From NCBI GenBank assembly GCA_027324255.1, contig DAHVTI010000371.1:1-39359 (forward strand): a stretch of DNA of 39,359 bases. Direction: 5' to 3'. Positions 9,510 through 17,273 of this stretch are shown one piece after another. Source of the stretch: Bryobacterales bacterium (GTDB lineage Bacteria; Acidobacteriota; Terriglobia; Bryobacterales; Bryobacteraceae). Each line of letters opens with the position of its first letter. The stretch's first letter is position 1. The notes under the pieces were generated by a model. That model was not told the origin of the DNA, ran no database searches, and saw nothing but the letters and a program-made list of their open reading frames with translations. Both the position numbers and the translations under genes were made by a program.

Positions 9510-11195
9510 GTGTGGGTCGCAGTTTTTTGGATTCTGGCCGCCGGAGTGCCAGCGGCGGCGCAAACGACGGCCGAGCAAAGGCGGGTGGACTTCGAGCAAC
9601 TGGCCGGGGCGGTGGCGAAGACGTATGCCCCGTATGCCTGGAAGATCGAGGCCTTTGGCTACGACGCGCTGCAGTTGAAACCGTGGCTGGAGCGGGTGGC
9701 GCAGGCCAAGGACGACCTGGAGTACTACGAGATCTGCATGGAGTACGTGGCATCGCTGCGCGACCTGCACTCGGGCTACTTCCTGAAGAGCGACTTCACG
9801 GCGGAGCTTCCGATCTACGTGGACCTGTACGACGGCAAGGCGCTGGTGGAATACATCGACCGGGGTTCGCTGCCGGAGACGCGGTTTCCGTTCGAGGTAG
9901 GGGACGAAGTGGTGTCGGTGGACGGCGTGACACCGGAGGCGTGGATGGAGTACGCGGGGAAGCTGCAGTCGTTTGCCAACCAGCGGGCGACGCGGAGGTG
10001 GGCGCTGGACCAGATCGCCTACCGGGTGCAGTCGGCGCTGCCGCGGGCGCACGAGGTTGGAGAGACGGCGGCGCTGGTGGTGAAGCGGGCGGCGACGGGG
10101 GCGGTGGAGGCGTACCAGTTGCCGTGGTACAAGTCGGGGACGCCGATCACGGGCATTGGGCCGGTGCCGACGCCGTCGCGGGTGGCGGGGACGCGGGCGG
10201 CGGAGAGCGGGGCGGGCAAGACTGGGCGGAGCGTGCTGACGCAGAGGCGGACGCCGGTGGAGAAGCGGCTGCGGGGGTTCGGGGTGACGGCGCCGGTGTT
10301 CACGCTGCCGGATGATTTTGCGCCGCGGCTGGGGCGGGGTTGGTCGGACTACATCTATTCGGGGTGGTACACGGCGTCGGGCCAGCGGGTGGGGTATCTG
10401 CGGATCCCGCAGTTTCCGACGGCGGCTTCGGCGCAGACGGCGATGCTGCGGCAGATCGACGGGGAAGTGGCGTGGCTGCGGGACAACACGGACGGGTTGG
10501 TGCTGGACGTGATGCGGAACCCGGGCGGGGACCAGTGCCTGACGAACGAGATCCTGCGGCGGTTCATTCCTTATCCGTTCCGCACGACGGGCGACGAGAT
10601 CCGGCCGACGCTGGACATCGTGCAGTGGTTCCGCGACGACGTGACGAACGCGGAGAACTACGGCGCGGACGCGGTGACGCTGATCTACCTGCGGGGCTTC
10701 CTGAGCGACGTGGAGACGGCCTACCGGGAGTACCGGGGGATCACGGGTCCGCTGCCGGTGTGCGACTTCTCGCTGGACCTGCAGCCGGTGACGGACGAGC
10801 AGGGCAACGTGGCGGCCTACGACAAGCCGATGATCGTGCTGATCGACGAGTTCTCGACGTCGGCGGGGGATTCGTTCCCGTCGGTGATCCAGGATGCGTG
10901 GCGGGCGCTGATGGTGGGCGAGGCGACGGCGGGGGGCGGCGGGTTGTCGCAGCAGTTCGCGGTAGGATTCTACGCCGAGGGCTCGGTGTCGCTGAGCTTT
11001 TCGCTGGGCACACGGGCGCACACGTGGCAGGCGCCGGGGCTGCCGCCGGCGGACTACATCGAGAATATCGGCGTGCAGCCGGACATCGAGCTGGACTACA
11101 TGACGCGGAGGAACCTGATGACCGGCGGGCGGGACTTCGTGGACGGGTTCACGCAGGCGATTGTGGATCACATCCGGCGGTCAACAGCGCCCTGA
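9510..11195 (+). CDS. S41 family peptidase (C-terminal processing peptidase-like), secreted
   Basis: GLVLDVMRNPGGDQ, VLIDEFSTSAGDSFPSVIQDAWRALMVGEATAGGGG; PDZ-like segment. GTG at 9510 gives a signal peptide; the tracked start at 9429 would overlap the divergent gene. Confidence 0.85.
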   Translation: MWVAVFWILAAGVPAAAQTTAEQRRVDFEQLAGAVAKTYAPYAWKIEAFGYDALQLKPWLERVAQAKDDLEYYEICMEYVASLRDLHSGYFLKSDFTAELPIYVDLYDGKALVEYIDRGSLPETRFPFEVGDEVVSVDGVTPEAWMEYAGKLQSFANQRATRRWALDQIAYRVQSALPRAHEVGETAALVVKRAATGAVEAYQLPWYKSGTPITGIGPVPTPSRVAGTRAAESGAGKTGRSVLTQRRTPVEKRLRGFGVTAPVFTLPDDFAPRLGRGWSDYIYSGWYTASGQRVGYLRIPQFPTAASAQTAMLRQIDGEVAWLRDNTDGLVLDVMRNPGGDQCLTNEILRRFIPYPFRTTGDEIRPTLDIVQWFRDDVTNAENYGADAVTLIYLRGFLSDVETAYREYRGITGPLPVCDFSLDLQPVTDEQGNVAAYDKPMIVLIDEFSTSAGDSFPSVIQDAWRALMVGEATAGGGGLSQQFAVGFYAEGSVSLSFSLGTRAHTWQAPGLPPADYIENIGVQPDIELDYMTRRNLMTGGRDFVDGFTQAIVDHIRRSTAP

Positions 11196-11910
11196 CGCGC
11201 TGTTCGAGAATGGCGGTGAAGGCGGGGCGGTCTTTTAACGTGAAGCCGGCGGGACTGACGGGCTTGCCGATGCGGAGCTCAACATCGCCGGGGAGGAAGC
11301 AGGAATCCTTGGCGGGGAGGATGTCCCAGGTGCCGTAGATGGCGACGGGGGCGGCGGGGATGCCGGACTGGATGGAGAGGTAGGCGGCGCCGTCCTTGAA
11401 GGGCTGCATCTCGCCGTTGAGGCTGCGCGTGCCCTCGGCGAAGATGAGGACGGAAAGCGACCGCTCGCGGACGAGGCGGGCGCATTCGTTCATGGACTGG
11501 ATGGAGGAGCGGAGGGAGGCGCGGTCGACGGTGAGGTGGCCGGCGCGCTGCAGGTACCAGCCGATGAAGGGCACCTTGAGGAGCTCGCGCTTGGCGAGGA
11601 ACTTGAAGGGCAGGGGGAGGCTCTTGAGCATGACGGGGGTGTCCACGAGGGAGAGGTGGTTGGACACGATGAAGTAGTTCTGGCCGGGCTCGAGGTTTTC
11701 GGCGCCGGTGACGCGGACGCGGGCGCCGAAGATGGCGAGCACGGTGGAGCCCCAGAGGCGGTAAAGGAAGACCTGCCAGCGGGGGGCGGAGGAGAAGACG
11801 GAAGTGACGACGGCGGTGGTGATGAGGACGGCGGTGGCGAGGACGGCGGCGGGGATGGTGAAGAGCCAGGATCGGATGTAGCCGAGAGTAGGGCGGTTGG
11901 TGCGGGCCAT
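11149..11910 (-). CDS. plsC: 1-acyl-sn-glycerol-3-phosphate acyltransferase
   Basis: NHLSLVDTP (NHx4D) and FAEGTRS motifs, N-terminal TM segment. Confidence 0.9.
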   Translation of the reverse strand: MARTNRPTLGYIRSWLFTIPAAVLATAVLITTAVVTSVFSSAPRWQVFLYRLWGSTVLAIFGARVRVTGAENLEPGQNYFIVSNHLSLVDTPVMLKSLPLPFKFLAKRELLKVPFIGWYLQRAGHLTVDRASLRSSIQSMNECARLVRERSLSVLIFAEGTRSLNGEMQPFKDGAAYLSIQSGIPAAPVAIYGTWDILPAKDSCFLPGDVELRIGKPVSPAGFTLKDRPAFTAILEQRVRALLTAGCDPQSPA

Positions 11911-11987
11911 GGAACGGGGACTGCTTTCCGGGGGAGTTGCGGGGGCCGGAGAGCGGGCGGGGCCGCGCTCCGGAGGATGGAGAACGG

Positions 11988-12227
11988 TCAGGCCTTGGGC
12001 TTGGGCGGGGGCAGCTCGCGGGCTTCGCAGACGGACTGGAAGCCCTGGCGGGCGTGGGAGCCGTCGCAGAAAGGCTTATTGGCGGAGAGGCCGCAGCGGC
12101 AGAGAGAGATGACGGAGCGGCCGGCGAGGCCGAAGGCGGCGCCCTGGGCGTCGTGGATGGAGAAGTCGGACGGATCCCCTTCGATGCGAATGGGTCCGTT
12201 GTTGTTGATGGTCACTTTGACGGCCAT
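11988..12227 (-). CDS. CDGSH iron-sulfur domain protein
   Basis: CRCGLSANKPFCDGSHARQGF matches C-x-C...C-D-G-S-H; start MAVKVTINNNGPIRIEGDPSDF at 12227. Confidence 0.9.
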   Translation of the reverse strand: MAVKVTINNNGPIRIEGDPSDFSIHDAQGAAFGLAGRSVISLCRCGLSANKPFCDGSHARQGFQSVCEARELPPPKPKA

Positions 12228-12277
12228 ATAGAGGAGAGTAGCAGACGGGCGCGGCGCTTCAGGGCGCGGGCGGCGCC

Positions 12278-12283
12278 TATAAT
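12278..12283 (+). promoter_or_regulatory. -10 box TATAAT, 6 nt before the ATG at 12290
   Basis: Consensus hexamer; TATAAT-TCATAC-ATG. Confidence 0.6.
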
Positions 12284-12289
12284 TCATAC

Positions 12290-13558
12290 ATGGTGCGAGC
12301 TTGGTGTCTGCTGCTGGCTTCGGGGGCGCTGTGGGCCCAGCAATACGACCCGAAACAGCCGCTGACGCGGGAGACGGTGCTGCTGGGGCGGATCCAGAAC
12401 GTGGTTTCGGAGAACCTGTCGCACCTGCCGAATTTCACGTGCGTGGAGACGATTGAGCGGTCGCAGCGCACGCCCTCGGCGAAGAGGTATCAGTTGGTGG
12501 ATAACGTGCGGCTGGAGGTGGCGCTGGTGTCGGGCAAGGAACTGTATGCCTGGCCGGGGGCGTCGAAGTTCGAGGAGCAGGACCTTCGCGACATGGTGGG
12601 CGGGGCCATCGGGACGGGCGATTTCGCGCTGCACGCCAAGAGCATCTACCTGAGCGGCAGGGCGAAGTTCACCTACGAGGGGGAGGAGGAGATCGCGGGG
12701 AGGAAGACGCACAAGTTCCACTACCGGGTCCCGATGGACGGCAGCGGGTACCTGATGCGGATCGAAAAAGCCGAGGGCATGGTGGGCTACCAGGGCTCCG
12801 TGTGGAACGACGCCGCGAGCCTGGAGATGGTGCGGATCGAGATGACGATCGACGAGATTCCGCCGAACATTCCGCTGAAGGAAGGGCACAAGACGATTGA
12901 GTATGCGCCGGTGGACATCGGGGGCACGAGGTATGTGCTGCCGGCGTCGATGGAGATGACGCTGGTGACGCTGAACGGGGGCGAGAGCCGGAACCGGGCG
13001 GTATTCACGGGGTGCAAGCAGTACACGGCGGAGTCGACGCTGATTTTTGACGAGCCGCCGCCGGACGAGAAGCCGAAGGCGGCGGCGGTGACGGTGACGC
13101 TGCCGGAGGGGCTGAGCGTATCGATGAAGCTCATGAAGACGCTGGATCTGGCGAAGTCGGCGATGGGGGATCCGGTGGTGTTCGAAGTGAGCAAGGATGC
13201 GTCGAAGGGCGGGCAGGTGTGGCTGCCTAAGGGCGCGCAGGTGGAGTTGAGGCTGGACCAGGTGGTGTGCCGGGACTACCCGAGCGGGCACTGCTTTGCG
13301 GCGCTGGCGCCGGGTCGTTTCACGTACGGCAACAAGGAGGGGGCGTTCCGGGCGAGTCTGGTGCAGCCGGACCTGACGCGGACGCTGGAAATGATGATGA
13401 GGAATGTGCGGCCGGAGCTGCGGATGCTGCCGGTGGAGATGGGGCAGGCGGCGCCGGGGTCGGAGTTCGTGTTGGTGAATGGGAAGCGCGGGAGGCTGTC
13501 AAGCGGGTACGGCACGACATGGCGTACCCTGGAAGCACGGGGTGAGAAACAACCGTGA
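12290..13558 (+). CDS. Secreted protein of unknown function
   Basis: 422-aa ORF with signal peptide (MVRAWCLLLASGALWAQ); stop overlaps the GTG start of the GH88 gene. Confidence 0.8.
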   Translation: MVRAWCLLLASGALWAQQYDPKQPLTRETVLLGRIQNVVSENLSHLPNFTCVETIERSQRTPSAKRYQLVDNVRLEVALVSGKELYAWPGASKFEEQDLRDMVGGAIGTGDFALHAKSIYLSGRAKFTYEGEEEIAGRKTHKFHYRVPMDGSGYLMRIEKAEGMVGYQGSVWNDAASLEMVRIEMTIDEIPPNIPLKEGHKTIEYAPVDIGGTRYVLPASMEMTLVTLNGGESRNRAVFTGCKQYTAESTLIFDEPPPDEKPKAAAVTVTLPEGLSVSMKLMKTLDLAKSAMGDPVVFEVSKDASKGGQVWLPKGAQVELRLDQVVCRDYPSGHCFAALAPGRFTYGNKEGAFRASLVQPDLTRTLEMMMRNVRPELRMLPVEMGQAAPGSEFVLVNGKRGRLSSGYGTTWRTLEARGEKQP

Positions 13559-14715
13559 TTCAGTTTGGACCGGAAATCGATAGGACGCTGCTCGAGGACA
13601 CGTTGAAGTTCGCCGAGCGGCAGGTGAGCCGGCTGGTGGACCAGCATCCGGGCTTCTATCCCATCTACACGATGGAAGGGAAGTGGAAGCACGACGGGCC
13701 GGCGTGGACGCACTGGTGCGACGGGTTCCTGCCGGGGATGATGTGGATTTTCCACCGGCGGGAGATGGAGAACGGCAGCGGCAAGCAGTACTGGATGGAC
13801 AAGGCGATCGAGTACAGCCGGGCGCTGGAGCCGCGGCAGTTCGACCGCGATGTGCACGACCTCGGATTCATTTTCCTTTCGACGTACTACCGCTGGTATC
13901 AGATCACGCGCGAGCCGAAGCTGAACGACGTGCTGGTGCAGGCTGGCCGCACGCTGGCGCAGCGGTTCGTGGAAAAGGGCCAGTACCTGCGATCGTTCGT
14001 GAGCGAAGACTCCATTTTCATCGACATCATGATGAACGTGGCGGTGATTTTCTACGCGGCGCGGGAGACGAACGACCGGCGGCTGAGGGACATTGCGATC
14101 CGGCACGCGCTGACGACGCGGCGGTACCTGGTGCGGGGCGACGGCTCGACGGCGCACGAAGGGCTGTTCGACCTGCAGACGGGCGAGTTTTTGCGCCAGA
14201 CGACGCACCAGGGCTACCGGGGCGACTCGTGCTGGTCGCGCGGGCTGGCCTGGGCGCTGTACGGCTTCGGCAGTTGCTACGAGTACACGCGGGATCCGCG
14301 GTTTTTGGAGACGGCGGGGCGGTGCGCGGATTACTTCCTGACGCACACCAACGCCGACGGGGTTCCGCCGTGGGACTTCCAGGCGCCGGAAGAGAACCGC
14401 AAGCTGCTGGACACGTCGGCGGCGGCGATTGCGGCGGGCGGGCTGCTGCGGCTGTGCCGGATGCTGCCGGACCCGGTGAAGGGCTTCTACTACTGGTCGA
14501 GCGCGCTGCGGATCCTGAAGACGCTGTGCGAGAAGCACACGGCGGTGTCGGACGCCAAGTGGGAAGGGGTCCTGCAGGGGGGTGTGTACCACATCCAGAA
14601 AGAGCTCGGCGTGAACGAGAGCGTGATGTGGGGCGACTATTTCTTCTGCGAAGCGCTGGAGAGCGCGCTGCGGCACAACCTTTCCAACCAGCCGCGCAAG
14701 AGCAACGGCAAATAG
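13555..14715 (+). CDS. Glycoside hydrolase family 88 (unsaturated glucuronyl hydrolase-like)
   Basis: RRYLVRGDGSTAHEGLFDLQTGEFLRQTTHQGYRGDSCWSRGLAWALYGF is the UGL signature region. Confidence 0.9.
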   Translation: MIQFGPEIDRTLLEDTLKFAERQVSRLVDQHPGFYPIYTMEGKWKHDGPAWTHWCDGFLPGMMWIFHRREMENGSGKQYWMDKAIEYSRALEPRQFDRDVHDLGFIFLSTYYRWYQITREPKLNDVLVQAGRTLAQRFVEKGQYLRSFVSEDSIFIDIMMNVAVIFYAARETNDRRLRDIAIRHALTTRRYLVRGDGSTAHEGLFDLQTGEFLRQTTHQGYRGDSCWSRGLAWALYGFGSCYEYTRDPRFLETAGRCADYFLTHTNADGVPPWDFQAPEENRKLLDTSAAAIAAGGLLRLCRMLPDPVKGFYYWSSALRILKTLCEKHTAVSDAKWEGVLQGGVYHIQKELGVNESVMWGDYFFCEALESALRHNLSNQPRKSNGK

Positions 14716-14741
14716 AACGGGCGCTGAGACGGTGAGCGTCG

Positions 14742-17114
14742 TCAGGCGGCGGCGCGCGCGCGTTTTGAGGTGACAGCCACGGAGGCGAGGGCGAGCAGGT
14801 AGAGCAGCGCGCCGATGAGGAGCGTGTCGCGCAGCCCGAGGTAGATGGCGAGGAAGATGGCGGCGCAGGAGCCGAGGACGCTGGAGGCGGCGTTGAGGGC
14901 CCAGGCCCAGCGGACGGCGGGGGCGTGCCAGCGCTCGAGGCGGGCGAGGCCCGAGGGCAGGGCGGTGCCCATGCCGAAGCCGGCCGGGGCGATGAGGGCG
15001 ACGGCCAGCAGGACCTTCAACGGGAGAGCCAGGCCGGCGGCGGCCGAAACGGCGGGGGAGACGGCGAAGGCCAGGGCGGCGATGGTGGCGGCGATGCCGC
15101 AGAGGGTGTAGCACAGGCGGCGGTCGTCGCCGCGCACGATGTTGCGGCTGAAGAAGCTGCCCAGGCCGCTGGAGACGAGCATGGAGAAGATGACGACGGT
15201 GAGGGCGTAGGTGGGGTGGCCGAGCAGCAGCACGAGCTTCTGGATGAGGCCGACCTGGACGAGGATATAGCCGGCGCCGAGGCAGAGGAAGTAGACGAGG
15301 AAGACGGGCACGCCGGGGGAGCGCGGTAGGCGCGCGCCGAGCAGGAAGGGGGGGAGTGCGAGCGTGATGACGGTGGCGGCGAGGCTCACGCCGAGCAGGG
15401 AGAAGAGGGTGGGGACGGCGAGGTTGATCTTGAAATCGGCGCTCTCGTGGGAGGCGGTGGACTTGAAGCTGAGGACGTCGCGGGGCTGGACGGTGTAGAA
15501 GAAGAACGGCCGGTCGTCGGTGACGGGGGTGACGTCGTAGGGGTAGTTTTCGTAGAAGCGGCGGGGGTCGCGGGCGGTGAGGAACTCGGAGAAGGCGGAA
15601 TCGGGGGCCTGGCCGGGCATGTAGACGATTTCCAACTGGCCGTGGGCGGCGGCGAGGGCGGCGCGTTCGAGTTCCTCGACGGCGAAGGGCTTGCGGGAGA
15701 TGACGACGGTGTCGGTGGCGCCCCAGCCGCCGAGCTTCTGGGTCTCCTCGCGGACGACGATGACGTGGCGGGCGATGTCGCGCTCGCCGAACTGGAGCAG
15801 GGCCTGGCGGGCGAGGGAGAGGAGGCGGAGGGACTCGCGGGGGGGATCGAAGCCCCAGCGGGTAAAGGAGAGGATGCCGTCGGGGGTGAGGTGGGAGAAG
15901 TAATCGACGAAGGCCTCGGTGGTGTAGATGTTGTTCTCCGAGAGGGCGAAGGCGCCGGCGGCGGTGGAGGCCCAGGTATCGACGAGCGTGGCCTGGATGA
16001 TCTGGTAGGACTCGCGGCTGCGGCGGACGTAGCTGCGGCCGTCCTCGACGGCGACGCGCACGCCGGGGCGGAAATAGAGGTCGTGGCTGAGGCCGCGGAA
16101 GCGGCCGCGCATGATGGTGTCGGCGATGATGGGGTTGATTTCGACGGCGGTGACGTCGGAGGAGCCGGAGGCGAGGGCGCGGGCAACGTCCCAGCCGCCG
16201 CCGGCGCCGATGATGAGGGTTTTGGCGGCGGGGCGGAGGAGGTAGGGGAAGCCGGGGCCGTGGGCGGAGAGGGTTTCGCGGTCGGCGGGAGAGAGGTGGT
16301 CGAGGTCGAAGGTGGGGATGCCGGTGGTGGCGTCGGCGTCGATGGTGATGAGAGGGCCGGAGCCGGGCCCGCCGGGGGTGAGGGAGATGCGGGAGAAGCT
16401 GTTCCAGCGGACAAAGGACTCGGGGCCGAGCAGGCCGCCCTTGGCGGAGCGGATGTCGATGAGGCGGGTGCCCTGGTTGGCGATGATGAGGGCGACGAGG
16501 GCGAGGGCGAGGGCGACGCCGAGGGCGCGGGCCGAGGAGGCGCGGGCGAGGCCGAACCAGACGGCGGAGGCGGCGGCGAGGAGGACGGCGGCGCCGAGGA
16601 CGGCGCCGGGTCCGCCCATGACGTTGAGGAAGGGGATGACGAGGAGGCAGCCGGCGGCGGCGCCGAGGAGGTCGAAGAAGTAGACGCGGTCGATGCGCTG
16701 GATGGCCTCGCTGATGGCGAGCGAGATGACGAGGCCGGAGAAGAGGAAGGGCAGAGAGGTGGAGAAATAGACGAGCGCCAGGGTGAAGAATGAAGACGGG
16801 CGGCCGGCGAGGTTGAGGGTAAAGGCGAGGGAGAAGACGACGGCGACGGCGTTGACGGCGGAGAGGATGCCGAGGCGGCGGAAGAGAGCTCCGCCGCGGG
16901 CCGTGACGTAGTAGGAAAGCACGCCGCCGGCGCCGAGGCCGAACAGGGCGATGGAGATGGCGAGGAAGGCGAAGTGGTAGTAGAAGACGACGGAGAAGAT
17001 GCGGGTGAGCGAAAGCTCGAGCACAAGAGTAGCGGCCGTGGTGAGGGCGACGGCGGCATAGAGCACGGGCCAGGCCGAAGATTTTTCGGACAAGGAGGAA
17101 GAGACGATGGACAA
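14742..17114 (-). CDS. Membrane protein with central spermidine-synthase-like (SAM-fold) domain
   Basis: N- and C-terminal TM bundles flank TLIIGAGGGWDVARALASGSSDVTAVEINPII. TTG at 17114 is a likely start; the ORF-track ATG at 17240 lies in the intergenic palindrome. Confidence 0.8.
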   Translation of the reverse strand: MSIVSSSLSEKSSAWPVLYAAVALTTAATLVLELSLTRIFSVVFYYHFAFLAISIALFGLGAGGVLSYYVTARGGALFRRLGILSAVNAVAVVFSLAFTLNLAGRPSSFFTLALVYFSTSLPFLFSGLVISLAISEAIQRIDRVYFFDLLGAAAGCLLVIPFLNVMGGPGAVLGAAVLLAAASAVWFGLARASSARALGVALALALVALIIANQGTRLIDIRSAKGGLLGPESFVRWNSFSRISLTPGGPGSGPLITIDADATTGIPTFDLDHLSPADRETLSAHGPGFPYLLRPAAKTLIIGAGGGWDVARALASGSSDVTAVEINPIIADTIMRGRFRGLSHDLYFRPGVRVAVEDGRSYVRRSRESYQIIQATLVDTWASTAAGAFALSENNIYTTEAFVDYFSHLTPDGILSFTRWGFDPPRESLRLLSLARQALLQFGERDIARHVIVVREETQKLGGWGATDTVVISRKPFAVEELERAALAAAHGQLEIVYMPGQAPDSAFSEFLTARDPRRFYENYPYDVTPVTDDRPFFFYTVQPRDVLSFKSTASHESADFKINLAVPTLFSLLGVSLAATVITLALPPFLLGARLPRSPGVPVFLVYFLCLGAGYILVQVGLIQKLVLLLGHPTYALTVVIFSMLVSSGLGSFFSRNIVRGDDRRLCYTLCGIAATIAALAFAVSPAVSAAAGLALPLKVLLAVALIAPAGFGMGTALPSGLARLERWHAPAVRWAWALNAASSVLGSCAAIFLAIYLGLRDTLLIGALLYLLALASVAVTSKRARAAA

Positions 17115-17208
17115 ACCACTATGATACCCGCTGGAGCCTTGCCCAATTTGGACGAAGCGCAGGAAGGCGAGCCGCGGGCGGTGATGTGCACCGGACAGGT
17201 GGTGCCTC

Positions 17209-17245
17209 GCGACAGAATCGCCGGTGCGATTCTGTCGCACCGGCG
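17209..17245. repeat. Two overlapping perfect inverted repeats: 12-6-12 (17209-17238) and 11-5-11 (17219-17245)
   Basis: GCGACAGAATCG/ccggtg/CGATTCTGTCGC and CGCCGGTGCGA/ttctg/TCGCACCGGCG, checked base by base. Confidence 0.9.
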
Positions 17246-17273
17246 AAAGTGAACGTCCGGGGCAGGCCCGCGG

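Noticed and set aside
17209-17238. Chromosome-dimer resolution (dif-like) site
   Set aside because: Core geometry 11-6-11 and the nearby skew change are suggestive, but the arms do not resemble the known XerC/XerD half-site consensus and the palindrome is perfect, unlike usual dif sites. Kept only as an unexplained palindrome.
17115-17240. N-terminal extension of the SAM-fold membrane protein to ATG 17240
   Set aside because: Would encode the palindrome (MRQNRTGDSVARHH...) and lacks hydrophobic or conserved sequence before the first TM segment; an intergenic element with TTG 17114 start is more likely.
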